From positions 1 to 64,000 of the forward strand of contig CAAGEQ010000014.1 in the NCBI GenBank assembly GCA_900768915.1: DNA of 64,000 nt. The letters are read 5' to 3'. The position numbers were made by a program, and so were the translations under genes. The notes below the pieces were generated by a model that did not search any database, was not told where the DNA came from, and saw only the letters and a program-made list of their open reading frames with translations. Each line of letters begins with the position of its first letter. The first letter of the stretch is position 1. This document shows, piece after piece, positions 8,949 through 17,676 of the stretch. The stretch comes from Candidatus Gastranaerophilales bacterium. GTDB lineage: Bacteria > Cyanobacteriota > Vampirovibrionia > Gastranaerophilales > Gastranaerophilaceae.

Positions 8949-9860
8949 ATGTCACTAAATTATTTAGATTTTGAAGGTATAACTAAAAATGAAAGAGGCG
9001 AATTTAATGGGATTGATGTCCTTGTAGCAATGGCTAGACAAGGTAAAATTGATCCTTGGGCAGTAGATATTGTTGAAGTCGCTGATATGTTTTCTGCTCA
9101 TTTGTTTCAATCAAAGGCTCAAAATCTTAGATATTCAAGTCGTGTAATTTTATATGCTGCATTGTTGTTAAAGATGAAAGCAGATATTCTTGATGGAATG
9201 GATATTACAGAAATTATTCCTCAAGATGCTCCAGAAGTTGATGGTTGGGATGATGGTTTTATGCCAGATGATGAAATGTATATCCCAACAAACAATGTTG
9301 CATCTTTTGAAGATGTTCTTCAAAGAAGAACAAGTGTTCGTTTGAATAGAAACAGAGTTGTAACTTTGAGAGATTTGGTTAGACAACTTGAATTTTATGC
9401 TCAAATGGATAAAAAAGCAGAAATAGAAAGTGCAAAAAAACGTGCACAACAAGCAAGACGTTCGAGAGATTTGTCTAGGTTAACTCCTGCTGATATGGTT
9501 AATCTAGCACATGAAGAGGATTATAAACTTGGTGCATCAATTTTAAGAAATAATTTAACAGAAATTCTTAATCGTGAAGATAGAATAGAATTAAATGAAT
9601 TGACATTACTAGGAATGGATAGAATTACTGCATATATTTCACTTCTATTCTTGGTAACAGAAGGTGAATATACTTTAAATCAAGAACATTTCTATGGTGA
9701 TTTATATGTTATTAAGAAACCTAAAACGGAAGAACAAGTAGAAGAAGATGCGATTAATGATAGAATCGTAAAAGATACTTTGTCAGATGATGTTCATACG
9801 GTTGTTGATAATGTTGTTAGCCTTCATAATAATGTAAAAGTTGAGGAGTATAGAAAATAG
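8949..9860 (+). CDS. scpA: Segregation and condensation protein A (kleisin)
   Basis: The 303-residue protein has the ScpA N-terminal pattern (FEGITKN, then IDVLVAMARQGKIDPWAVDIVEV) that binds the SMC neck. The C-terminal winged helix (DRITAYISLLFLVTEGEYTLNQEHFYGDLYV) binds the SMC head. It is the kleisin that bridges the SMC dimer. It is a little longer than typical (~250) because of an acidic, Pro-containing insert around residues 80-120 and a Val/Asp-rich tail. AGAGGAAAT precedes the start, and the stop overlaps the GTG start of scpB by one base. Confidence 0.93.
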   Translation: MSLNYLDFEGITKNERGEFNGIDVLVAMARQGKIDPWAVDIVEVADMFSAHLFQSKAQNLRYSSRVILYAALLLKMKADILDGMDITEIIPQDAPEVDGWDDGFMPDDEMYIPTNNVASFEDVLQRRTSVRLNRNRVVTLRDLVRQLEFYAQMDKKAEIESAKKRAQQARRSRDLSRLTPADMVNLAHEEDYKLGASILRNNLTEILNREDRIELNELTLLGMDRITAYISLLFLVTEGEYTLNQEHFYGDLYVIKKPKTEEQVEEDAINDRIVKDTLSDDVHTVVDNVVSLHNNVKVEEYRK

Positions 9861-10378
9861 TGAGTAGTTTAAAATCAAGAATAGAGGCTGTTTTATTTAC
9901 GACTGCAAAAGTTTTACAAATAAAAGATATTGCAGAAATCTTAGGTGAAGAAGATTTAGATGCAGTAGAAGATGCTATGCTTGATTTGATTATGGATTAT
10001 TCTTCAAGAGATAGTGCTTTGGAGATTGATGATGAAAATGGTTATATTTTACAAGTTAAAAATGAACACATGGACATTGTTGAAAAGTTGTGTCCTGTGG
10101 AATTATCAAAACCTGTATTAAAAACCCTTACAGTGATTGCATTAAAAGAACCTATTAGACAAGCAGAATTAAAATTATATCGTTCAAATGCGTATGAACA
10201 TATAAATGAACTTGTAGAAAAAGGACTTGTATCAAAAACTAGAGATAAAAATGGTCGTTCTTTTAATGTTAGTACTACTCCAAAATTTGCTGAGTATTTC
10301 AAATTAAAAGGAGATTTGCGTTCATTGATGAAACAGGATATTGCTCAGTTATTAAAAAATTCTACTACTGATGATTAA
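9860..10378 (+). CDS. scpB: Segregation and condensation protein B
   Basis: This 172-residue protein begins with the ScpB pattern LKSRIEAVLFTTAKVLQIKDIAEILG and contains two winged-helix-like halves (KPVLKTLTVIALKEPIRQAELK in the second). It pairs on ScpA to complete condensin. The start is GTG, overlapping the scpA stop, with TTGAGGAG upstream. Its 3' end overlaps the end of the convergent gene at 10365 by 14 bp. Confidence 0.92.
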   Translation: MSSLKSRIEAVLFTTAKVLQIKDIAEILGEEDLDAVEDAMLDLIMDYSSRDSALEIDDENGYILQVKNEHMDIVEKLCPVELSKPVLKTLTVIALKEPIRQAELKLYRSNAYEHINELVEKGLVSKTRDKNGRSFNVSTTPKFAEYFKLKGDLRSLMKQDIAQLLKNSTTDD

Positions 10379-12122
10379 TTCCTAATATACCTAATATTCT
10401 GTCTAGTTTGTTTTTATTTGTTTTGAATTTTATTGTCGTTTTTTGGTCTGTTATATTTGGTTCACTGCCAACAAGTTTATCTGTTTCTTTAAATATTTTT
10501 TCGATTTTAGGTGTAACACCTTTTACGCCCATTTCATCTAAATCAAATGCGTTTTTTGCAGTTCTATAGTTTATATTGTGGTATAGTGCGATACTTGTGC
10601 CTAGTTCGTTGTTGTTATCTGGCCCCATATATGGGAATGATAGACAAAAAGATTTATTTTTGCCAAAAGAACTTTTACCAACTAGAGTGTTTATTTCGTC
10701 AGAAGAGGTTTTTATATTTAGACCTTTTATATTATCTAAGATTATTCGATGTTTTTTATTTGTTTCTTTAAATTTTGCGTTTTTATTGCCACAAACAAAT
10801 GCAAATAATATTGAATTAGAATTATTTACAATATTTGAATTTAGGTCATTATCTATAATTGTAGAAATTGAATTGCCCGTTAGTGTACAATCATCAAGTA
10901 GTATAAGTATTTTATCTTTAGCAAGAGTTTTATTGTGTTTTAAAGTACTAGTATTTACGAATTTTTCATTTGGAATGTCATTTATTTTTGCGTACATATA
11001 ATTGATTAAATAATGGCTTTTGCTATCGTCAGGTAGTACAAATAATATATCTTCTTCGGTTTTTCCTCTGTTTTTTACGTATTCATCAATTTTTGGTTTC
11101 ATTCGTTTTATGGCAGAAGATAGGTTTTCTGGTGTATAAACTTTTAAATTTTTTCGTAAATAACGTACAGTTTCTTTTTTACCTGCTAATTTTAAATCAT
11201 TATTAGATTCTAATTTTATATCAGAATTAACGTCAATCAGGTTAAACATTTCACTCCTGTACATTTTTTCAGGTGCCATTTGGTGATAAATACCTGTAAT
11301 AGTTGGTAAATTTTCAATTTCTATTATGTTAGGTTTAAGCCCTAATTTTTTTATTCTATCTAATAATGGTGCATCAATAACTTCATCAATAGATTTATTT
11401 GTTTCTTTTGTTTCTTTTAGTATTTTTCTTGTTTCGGTTTCTAGGTTTTTTGTTCTATCAATGAATGTTATGCCTTTATCCCAACTAGAAATTACATAAT
11501 ATTTTACGTTTGGAATTTTCTTATATGTTTCAAATGCCAATTTATCGTTTTCTTTTAGTTCTTCTAATTGAGAAACTTTCATATCATCTAAGAATACTGC
11601 ATTATTAAGATTTTTATATGGATTTAATAAACTAATATTTTTTTTAATCAACAGGTAATCCAGTGTTCTATGTAATCCAATATCATTTTCTATAGCATTT
11701 TTAATTATAGGTGAAGGTATCGTTGAATTAGTTCTTCTATGTTTTAGTGTTATAGTGCCTTTAGTGTCACCAATTGTTGCAATATTGTCTTTTTGTAGCC
11801 TTTCTCCTATTTTTGAAACACTGCGTAAATTAGCAAATTGGGTTAATTTTTGCATCGTATATAATACATCTTTTATAGGTATTTGCATATCTGTCGAGAT
11901 ATTTAGAGCAGATTTTTTTATGTCTTTTATTGAAACTTCATTTAGTGATTTTTCATAATCTGTGTATAATTTTTTTGCTGCATCATAAGTTGTTGTCATT
12001 ATAGGTGAGCGAGTAATATTACCTTTAAATGAAACATTAGAAAGTAAAACATTGCTTTTTTTTGTATATATAGTATTGCTTTTATAGGTATTATGATATT
12101 GATTAATTGAATTAGTTTTCAT
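10365..12122 (-). CDS. Unknown protein, phosphoribosyltransferase-like motif
   Basis: I do not recognise this 585-residue protein as a whole. The N-terminus is Asn/Lys/Ser-rich and ends in SNVSFKGN at about residues 29-36, a motif that recurs in other unknown genes here. The middle is helical and charged. Near residues 405-418 lies ILILLDDCTLTGNS, which looks like the PRPP-binding loop of type I phosphoribosyltransferases (hydrophobic strand, two Asp, then T-x-G-x-S). About 50 residues earlier is a second strand-like segment, ILFVLPDDS. This suggests a PRTase fold domain in the C-terminal half, though it could bind another phosphorylated ligand. No signal peptide or membrane segment is clear. 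It is convergent with scpB and diverges from accD. Confidence 0.45.
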   Translation of the reverse strand: MKTNSINQYHNTYKSNTIYTKKSNVLLSNVSFKGNITRSPIMTTTYDAAKKLYTDYEKSLNEVSIKDIKKSALNISTDMQIPIKDVLYTMQKLTQFANLRSVSKIGERLQKDNIATIGDTKGTITLKHRRTNSTIPSPIIKNAIENDIGLHRTLDYLLIKKNISLLNPYKNLNNAVFLDDMKVSQLEELKENDKLAFETYKKIPNVKYYVISSWDKGITFIDRTKNLETETRKILKETKETNKSIDEVIDAPLLDRIKKLGLKPNIIEIENLPTITGIYHQMAPEKMYRSEMFNLIDVNSDIKLESNNDLKLAGKKETVRYLRKNLKVYTPENLSSAIKRMKPKIDEYVKNRGKTEEDILFVLPDDSKSHYLINYMYAKINDIPNEKFVNTSTLKHNKTLAKDKILILLDDCTLTGNSISTIIDNDLNSNIVNNSNSILFAFVCGNKNAKFKETNKKHRIILDNIKGLNIKTSSDEINTLVGKSSFGKNKSFCLSFPYMGPDNNNELGTSIALYHNINYRTAKNAFDLDEMGVKGVTPKIEKIFKETDKLVGSEPNITDQKTTIKFKTNKNKLDRILGILGINHQ

Positions 12123-12290
12123 AAGAGTTTCTATATAAATAAATATTCTAAATAGAATTTTTGCTAAAACGTAAAATTTGTTTTAAAAATTTTAATGTTT
12201 GCTTAACAATTATGGACTTAATGCCTTTTTGTAATATAATGAGGTGTACATCTAACATATTAGGGAATCGGAGGACAGTTCTAAAAACTG

Positions 12291-12303
12291 TATAATATAA
12301 TTT
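12291..12303 (+). promoter_or_regulatory. -10 box directly before accD (leaderless candidate)
   Basis: TATAAT at 12291-12296 ends 7 nt before the accD ATG, and no Shine-Dalgarno sequence lies in between. A GGAGG at 12269-12273 is about 30 nt from the ATG, too far to act as a ribosome site. Transcription starting at the usual distance would begin at or next to the ATG. Confidence 0.4.
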
Positions 12304-13167
12304 ATGACAATACAAGAATGGTTTGAAAAAAGAAAAGAAGCACAAATTCAACGTCGTCAAATGGAGACACGTACAGAAGATGTTGCTACTGGTTTATGGA
12401 CAAAATGTGTTCATTGCGAATCACAAATAACTAAAAAAGAATTAGAAGAAAATATGATGGTGTGTCCTGTTTGTGACTATCATTTTAGGATAAATGCAAG
12501 AACAAGAATCAATCAATTATTTGATAAAGATTCTTTTGAAGAATTATTTAAAAATATTAGGCCAACAGATCCATTAAATTTTGTTGATACAGTGTCTTAT
12601 GCTGATAGATTAGAAAAAGCACACGCAAAAACTGGTCTTGATGAAGCAGTTATTACAGGTATTGCATCAATTGAAGGACATAAAGTCGCAACTGCCGTAA
12701 TGGATTTTGAATTCATGGGTGGTTCAATGGGTAGTGTTGTTGGTGAAAAAGTTACAAGAATTATTGAAGAGGCTATAAAAAGACGTTTACCTGTTTTGGT
12801 TATTACTTCATCTGGTGGTGCTAGAATGCAAGAAAGTGCATTAAGTCTTATGCAAATGGCTAAAACATCTTGTGCTGTTGCTAGACTTGATGAAGCAGGT
12901 TTATTATATATCAATTTATTAACAGAACCTACTTTCGGTGGTATCACTGCTAGTTTTGGTACATTGGGAGATATTATTATCGCTGAACAAGGTGCTAGAA
13001 TCGGTTTTGCTGGTAGAAGAGTTATAGAACAAACTATTAGACAAAAACTTCCAGCAGATTTCCAAACAGCAGAATATCTTTTGAAATATGGTCAAGTTGA
13101 CTTAGTTTCAAAACGTTCTGAATTGAGAAAAAATTTGTCGTCTATATTAGCAATGCACGAGGTATAA
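12304..13167 (+). CDS. accD: Acetyl-CoA carboxylase carboxyltransferase, beta subunit
   Basis: This 287-residue subunit carries the N-terminal zinc ribbon (TKCVHC and CPVCDYHF, four Cys) followed by the crotonase-like carboxyltransferase domain with SSGGARMQESALSLMQM and GGITASFGTLGDI. With AccA it moves the carboxyl group from carboxybiotin to acetyl-CoA, making malonyl-CoA for fatty acid synthesis. accA starts 3 bp after its stop, so the two are one operon. The ATG lacks a ribosome site, but the N-terminal alignment with other AccD proteins (the basic helix before GLWTKC) supports it. Confidence 0.95.
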   Translation: MTIQEWFEKRKEAQIQRRQMETRTEDVATGLWTKCVHCESQITKKELEENMMVCPVCDYHFRINARTRINQLFDKDSFEELFKNIRPTDPLNFVDTVSYADRLEKAHAKTGLDEAVITGIASIEGHKVATAVMDFEFMGGSMGSVVGEKVTRIIEEAIKRRLPVLVITSSGGARMQESALSLMQMAKTSCAVARLDEAGLLYINLLTEPTFGGITASFGTLGDIIIAEQGARIGFAGRRVIEQTIRQKLPADFQTAEYLLKYGQVDLVSKRSELRKNLSSILAMHEV

Positions 13168-13170
13168 TCA

Positions 13171-14124
13171 ATGGTAGTATTAGAATTTGAAAAACCTTTA
13201 GTAGAAATACAAGAAAAAATTAAAGAATTAAAGAAAATAAGTTTGGAGTCAGGCATGGACCTAAATAAAGAAATCGAAACCTTTGAACAACAAGCAAATG
13301 ATTATAAAAAGGAATTGTATTCTAATTTGAAACCTTTCCAAAAATTACAAATCGCTAGACATCAAGAACGTCCAAATTTCTTGAATTATACAAAGTTGAT
13401 TTGTGATGAATTTATTGAAATGCATGGTGATAGAGAAGGTACTGACGATAGAGCCATTATTGGTGGTTTAGCAAAAATTGGTGATAAGAAAGTTATGTTG
13501 ATTGGTACTCAAAAGGGTAAAACAACAAAAGAAAATCTTGAATACAATTTTGGTATGCCTCAACCACAAGGTTATAGAAAAGCATTGAGATTATTTAAAC
13601 ATGCAAACAAATTTAAAATGCCAATTGTTACTTTGATTGATACTCCGGGGGCATATCCTGGTATTAGTGCAGAAGAAACTGGACAAGGTGTAGCAATCGC
13701 TGTAAATCTTAGAGAAATGGCTAAACTTGATGTACCTGTAATTGCTATTATTATGGGTGAAGGTTGTAGTGGTGGTGCATTAGGTCTTGCTGTTGCAAAT
13801 AAGGTTCTTATGCTTGAACATGCATATTATACAGTTATTTCTCCAGAAGGTTGTGCATCAATTCTTTGGAGAGATGCAGCAAAATATCCAGATGCAGCAG
13901 AAGCATTAAAAATCACTGCTGATGATTTAATTGAATTGGGTATCGTTGATGGTGCTATTAAAGAACCTGTTGGTGGTGCTCATACTTGTTATAGCGAAAT
14001 GAGTCAAAATATGAAAGATGCTATACTTGAGTCAATTTCTGAATTAGAAAATATGTCAGCAGAAGAATTAAGAAATCAAAGATATGACAAATTTAGATCT
14101 ATGGGTAGATTTATTGAAGCATAG
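13171..14124 (+). CDS. accA: Acetyl-CoA carboxylase carboxyltransferase, alpha subunit
   Basis: Length (317 residues) and motifs match AccA: the N-terminal helical part FEKPLVEIQEKIKEL, the IARHQERPNFLNY segment, then TLIDTPGAYPG and IIMGEGCSGGALGLAVANKV in the crotonase-like core. It forms the heterotetramer with AccD. The start has a good GAGGT site inside the end of accD. A strong terminator follows at 14142-14169. Confidence 0.96.
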   Translation: MVVLEFEKPLVEIQEKIKELKKISLESGMDLNKEIETFEQQANDYKKELYSNLKPFQKLQIARHQERPNFLNYTKLICDEFIEMHGDREGTDDRAIIGGLAKIGDKKVMLIGTQKGKTTKENLEYNFGMPQPQGYRKALRLFKHANKFKMPIVTLIDTPGAYPGISAEETGQGVAIAVNLREMAKLDVPVIAIIMGEGCSGGALGLAVANKVLMLEHAYYTVISPEGCASILWRDAAKYPDAAEALKITADDLIELGIVDGAIKEPVGGAHTCYSEMSQNMKDAILESISELENMSAEELRNQRYDKFRSMGRFIEA

Positions 14125-14141
14125 TTCTAAAAAATATATTT

Positions 14142-14169
14142 AGCGGGCAATATTATTGCTCGCTTTTTT
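14142..14169 (+). terminator. Terminator after accD-accA
   Basis: AGCGGGCAAT pairs with ATTGCTCGCT (one G-U pair) around a 3-nt loop and is followed by a run of six T residues. Confidence 0.88.
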
Positions 14170-14192
14170 GTATCACTAACAAGGAGTATTTT

Positions 14193-14423
14193 ATGAAAAC
14201 TGATAAGATTATTTTTGGTGTTGCTTGTTTAGGTATGGCTTATCTTTGTAATTCGGCGATTCATAGAAGAGATAATGTTGAACAAATTATCCCTCAAAAA
14301 GTTATGAGCGATACTCCTAAAATGCAGCCTGAATTAACAAAAGATACGGTATCTTTTAGTAAATATGCAACAAAAGATAGCCTTTCTGTAATAAAAGATA
14401 GTTTGAAGAGGATAAAGAAATAA
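14193..14423 (+). CDS. Small membrane-anchored or exported protein with VSFS motif
   Basis: A 76-residue protein of unknown function with a good AAGGAG ribosome site. It starts with a short positive stretch and one hydrophobic segment (about 6-22, IIFGVACLGMAYLC), which may be an anchor or a signal peptide. The Cys at 20 is not in a proper lipobox. The mature part is Ser/Lys/Asp-rich and includes KDTVSFSKY at 50-58, similar to the VSFKG and VSFGA motifs of two larger unknown proteins in the window. It lies 3 bp upstream of prmA and is probably co-transcribed with it. Confidence 0.6.
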   Translation: MKTDKIIFGVACLGMAYLCNSAIHRRDNVEQIIPQKVMSDTPKMQPELTKDTVSFSKYATKDSLSVIKDSLKRIKK

Positions 14424-14426
14424 AAA

Positions 14427-15341
14427 ATGGATACAAAAACAAAGAATTATTATGAGTTATATATAAAAATAAATCCAAATATGGAAGATGATATTGCAAA
14501 TATATGTTTTGAAAATTTAGATTGTGAAGGAGTTTTATTAGAAGAACAAAAATTTAAAGATTTAGAAATGACTGAAACTTCTAGAGGTACATTAAAAGTC
14601 TTTTTAAGGAGTCTTAAAACTCCTGATAATTCTGATGTTTGTGAGTTTATAAAATCTAAAAGAGAAGAATTGAAAAATAATGGTTTTTCTGACGAGGAAT
14701 TGGGTAGTTGGGATTGTGCTTTATTAGAAAAACAAGATGAAGATTGGTCTAAGAAATGGAAAGAACAATGGGATGTAACTCATATTACAGACAAAGTTGT
14801 TATAGTGCCATCTTGGATTAAATATGAAAAGAAACCTGAAGAGATTACTATTTCATTAGATCCTGGTTGTGCTTTTGGTACGGGTACACATCAGACAACA
14901 CAGATACCTGTTAAATGTATTCAAAAATATGTTCAATTAGGTGATAAGGTCGCTGATATAGGTATGGGTTCAGGTATTTTGGGCATTGTTGCTAAGAAAT
15001 TTGGTGCAGGTTATGTTTATGGTTGTGATATTGATGAAACTGTTTTAGATGTTGCAAAAGAAAATGCTCTAAAAAATAATGTAGAATGTACATTTGAATT
15101 GAATACAGCAGATAAAATAAATGAACAATTTGATTTTGTGTGTGCAAATATTTTGCATAATGTTTTGGCAGATATTATGGGTGATTTAAAGGCTATAATG
15201 AAACCTAGTGGTAAGATGGTTTTGAGTGGTATTATGGATAATAAAAAACAGGTTGTTCTTGATGCAATAGAAAGAGAACATCTGACAATATTAGAAACAT
15301 TAACTCAGGACCAATGGGTTGGTTATCTTGTTACAAAATAA
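14427..15341 (+). CDS. prmA: Ribosomal protein L11 methyltransferase
   Basis: The 304-residue protein has the PrmA layout: an N-terminal substrate-recognition domain, a linker with WSKKWKEQW, then a Rossmann methyltransferase domain with DPGCAFGTGTHQTTQ and the SAM-binding VADIGMGSGILGI. It uses SAM to trimethylate the N-terminus and lysines of L11. It is preceded by AAGAGG inside the end of the small gene upstream. kdsB follows 70 bp later with its own possible promoter. Confidence 0.92.
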   Translation: MDTKTKNYYELYIKINPNMEDDIANICFENLDCEGVLLEEQKFKDLEMTETSRGTLKVFLRSLKTPDNSDVCEFIKSKREELKNNGFSDEELGSWDCALLEKQDEDWSKKWKEQWDVTHITDKVVIVPSWIKYEKKPEEITISLDPGCAFGTGTHQTTQIPVKCIQKYVQLGDKVADIGMGSGILGIVAKKFGAGYVYGCDIDETVLDVAKENALKNNVECTFELNTADKINEQFDFVCANILHNVLADIMGDLKAIMKPSGKMVLSGIMDNKKQVVLDAIEREHLTILETLTQDQWVGYLVTK

Positions 15342-15411
15342 CTATTTTTTATTCTCGGAGTATAATATAAATATAGAAATTGGTATGTTATAAAATTTGA
15401 GGTAAAGAATT

Positions 15412-16143
15412 ATGGATAAACAAACAGCAGTTATTATTCCTGCAAGATATGGCTCTAGTAGACTAAAAGGTAAACCACTTATAGAAGTTGGTGGAAAACC
15501 AATTATTCAATGGGTATTTGAAAAGGCTGTACAGGCAAATTTAGCAGATAGGGTTATTATTGCAACAGATAATCAAAAGATATATGAAACTGCTCTTATG
15601 TTTGGTGCAGAAGCAGAAATGACATTAGAATCTCATAATAGTGGTAGTGATAGAATCGCAGAAGTTGTTGAAAGACACCCTGAAATTGGTTATATTGTAA
15701 ATTTACAAGGTGATGAACCTATGATTGACCCTGAAAATATTGATAGAGTTATTAAACTTGTAAAAGAAGATGAAAGAGCAGATGTATCAACATTAGTTAC
15801 TGAAATTAAAGATATAAAAGAGGTTGAAAATCCTAATTTGGTAAAATGTGTTTTTGATGTAAATGGTTTTGCACTATATTTTTCTCGTTCTAAAATTCCT
15901 TATGAAAGAAATATTGGACATGCTAAATTTTATGGTCATTTAGGTATATATGGTTATAAAAGAGAAGCACTTTTTGCAATGACAAAAGCATCTCAAACAC
16001 CGTTAGAATTAACTGAAAGCCTAGAGCAATTAAGAGTTCTCCAAATGGGTATGAAGATTAAGGTTTCTATAGTTGATAACAAACCGATAGGTATTGATAC
16101 TATTGAAGATTTGAATAATTTCAAATCTAAAGTTATGGCATAA
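15412..16143 (+). CDS. kdsB: CMP-Kdo synthetase (3-deoxy-manno-octulosonate cytidylyltransferase)
   Basis: At 243 residues it has the nucleotidyltransferase start IIPARYGSSRLKGKPL and the family motifs VNLQGDEPMI and PLELTESLEQLRVL. It activates Kdo with CTP for lipopolysaccharide inner core assembly in the cytosol, so it points to a diderm envelope. GAGGTAAAG precedes the start and a TATAAT at 15361-15366 could be its -10 box. No other Kdo genes are next to it. Confidence 0.93.
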   Translation: MDKQTAVIIPARYGSSRLKGKPLIEVGGKPIIQWVFEKAVQANLADRVIIATDNQKIYETALMFGAEAEMTLESHNSGSDRIAEVVERHPEIGYIVNLQGDEPMIDPENIDRVIKLVKEDERADVSTLVTEIKDIKEVENPNLVKCVFDVNGFALYFSRSKIPYERNIGHAKFYGHLGIYGYKREALFAMTKASQTPLELTESLEQLRVLQMGMKIKVSIVDNKPIGIDTIEDLNNFKSKVMA

Positions 16144-16170
16144 GTTTAATTTTTAAAATTATTCAAAATT

Positions 16171-16206
16171 AAAAGACCTGCAAAATCAATTTTACAGGTC
16201 TTTTTT
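16171..16206. terminator. Bidirectional terminator, kdsB versus ferredoxin
   Basis: AAAAGACCTG (16171-16180) pairs with CAGGTCTTTT (16195-16204), with further A/T pairing inside. T-rich runs follow on both strands, so it can end both convergent genes. Confidence 0.85.
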
Positions 16207-16223
16207 ATTGTTAAATATTATAA

Positions 16224-16400
16224 TTATTCAACGATAATTGCTTGTACTGGGCAAGAATCAGCAGCTTCTTTAACGCAATCTTCGTTACCAGCAACTGCAG
16301 CTTCATTAACTTCAGCTTTATCTTCGATAGAAAATACAGCATCACAAATTGATTCGCAAGCACCACATGCAATACAAGAATCTTCAACTTTAACGTTCAT
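16224..16400 (-). CDS. 4Fe-4S ferredoxin (single-cluster)
   Basis: A 58-residue electron carrier that starts MNVKVEDSCIACGACESIC. Cluster ligands are C9, C12 and C15 with C50 followed by Pro, and two further Cys (C19, C42) sit where Thermotoga-type single-cluster ferredoxins have an extra pair that can form a disulfide. The protein is acidic, as expected. AAAGGAG lies 6 nt upstream of the ATG. A small inverted repeat (ATTACTC, TTTT, GAGTAAT) at 16434-16451 lies in the leader. It probably serves fermentative or iron-sulfur enzymes elsewhere; no redox partner gene is adjacent. Confidence 0.9.
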   Translation of the reverse strand: MNVKVEDSCIACGACESICDAVFSIEDKAEVNEAAVAGNEDCVKEAADSCPVQAIIVE

Positions 16401-16477
16401 ATTAGTCTCCTTTACTATTTTTTTGTAAACTTAATTACTCTTTTGAGTAATTTCATGATTAGTATATAACAAACTTT

Positions 16478-17659
16478 TTAAAATATCCACTCAGTAATTT
16501 TTTTTGCGATATTATCAAAGCCAAGCATTACACCTAAATCTTTTGCTTCCATATTTTTGTTATAGAACAATACAGGAACATATTCTCTTGTATGGTCTGT
16601 ACCTGGAACTGTTGGGTCACAACCATGGTCAGCGGTAATAATTAATAAATCATCTTCTGATAGTTCTGGTAAAATTTTGCCAACATATTCATCAATTTCT
16701 TCAATTGCTTTACCATAGCCTTCTGCATTGTTTCTATGTCCATATAGCATATCTGTATCAACAAGGTTTGTAAAGATAATAGATTTGTTTGGCTTAAAGT
16801 TTGCAGGTGTCGAATCATACTTAATAGATTCTAAATCTAGTTTATTTTCAACTGCTTTAAGAGTTAATTCTAAACCTTCCTTGTTAGAGCCTGTATGGAT
16901 TGCGTGAGTGATACCTGCTTTAGAGAATATGTCTTCAATCTTACCGATAGCAACGACTTCTCCACCAGATTCTTTTACTCTGTCAAGTAAAGTTTCTCCT
17001 GTTGGTTCAACAGAATAGTCACGTCTATCTTTACCAATTCTAGTAGGTTTTCCATCTATAATCTTATATGGTCTAGCAATTACTCTTGATACGTGGTAGT
17101 TTCCTTCATCTAAAAGACGTCTTGCAATATGACACCATTCGTATAATGTTTCAAGAGGAATCATATCTGTATCAAGTGCAATTTGAAAAACACTATCTGC
17201 ACTTGTATAAACGATAGGAAATTTTGTTTGGTGGTGTACATCATTTAATTCTTCAATGATTGCAGTTCCGCTAGCAGGTTTGTTTGCTAAAATTCCACCG
17301 CATTTTGTTTCTTCAATGAATTTATCTATCAATTCTTTTGGAAAACCATTTGGAAAAGTGGAGAAAGGCTTTTCAGATACTAAACCAGCAATTTCCCAGT
17401 GACCTGTAGTTGTATCTTTCCCTTTTGATTTTTCTTGCATAGTTCCATATTGTCCGATTGGATTTGGAACATTTTCAATACCTTCAAAGTCTTGGATTTT
17501 ACCTAATCCTAATTTTGCCATATTAGGTGCTTTTAATCCTTTGTTAAAATGACATACATTTTTAAGAGTATTGCATTCTGCAATATCATTAAATTCTGCG
17601 TGGTCTGGCATTGCTCCGATGCCCATTGAATCAATAACTACAATAATTGCTCGTTTCAT
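16478..17659 (-). CDS. deoB: Phosphopentomutase
   Basis: This 393-residue member of the alkaline phosphatase superfamily has the N-terminal metal motif VIDSMGIGAMPDH and the C-terminal metal cluster ITADHGCDPTVPGTDHTREY. It interconverts ribose-1-phosphate and ribose-5-phosphate (and the deoxy forms), linking nucleoside salvage to the pentose phosphate pathway. It lies 17 bp downstream of upp, a second salvage gene, so they form a nucleoside/base salvage unit. GAAGAAGGTAAAT precedes the start. Confidence 0.95.
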   Translation of the reverse strand: MKRAIIVVIDSMGIGAMPDHAEFNDIAECNTLKNVCHFNKGLKAPNMAKLGLGKIQDFEGIENVPNPIGQYGTMQEKSKGKDTTTGHWEIAGLVSEKPFSTFPNGFPKELIDKFIEETKCGGILANKPASGTAIIEELNDVHHQTKFPIVYTSADSVFQIALDTDMIPLETLYEWCHIARRLLDEGNYHVSRVIARPYKIIDGKPTRIGKDRRDYSVEPTGETLLDRVKESGGEVVAIGKIEDIFSKAGITHAIHTGSNKEGLELTLKAVENKLDLESIKYDSTPANFKPNKSIIFTNLVDTDMLYGHRNNAEGYGKAIEEIDEYVGKILPELSEDDLLIITADHGCDPTVPGTDHTREYVPVLFYNKNMEAKDLGVMLGFDNIAKKITEWIF

Positions 17660-17676
17660 AATTTACCTTCTTCTTT

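Noticed and set aside
10547..11001. Plus-strand ORFs opposite the 10365-12122 gene
   Set aside because: They lack ribosome sites and are Leu/Phe-rich shadows of the minus-strand frame.
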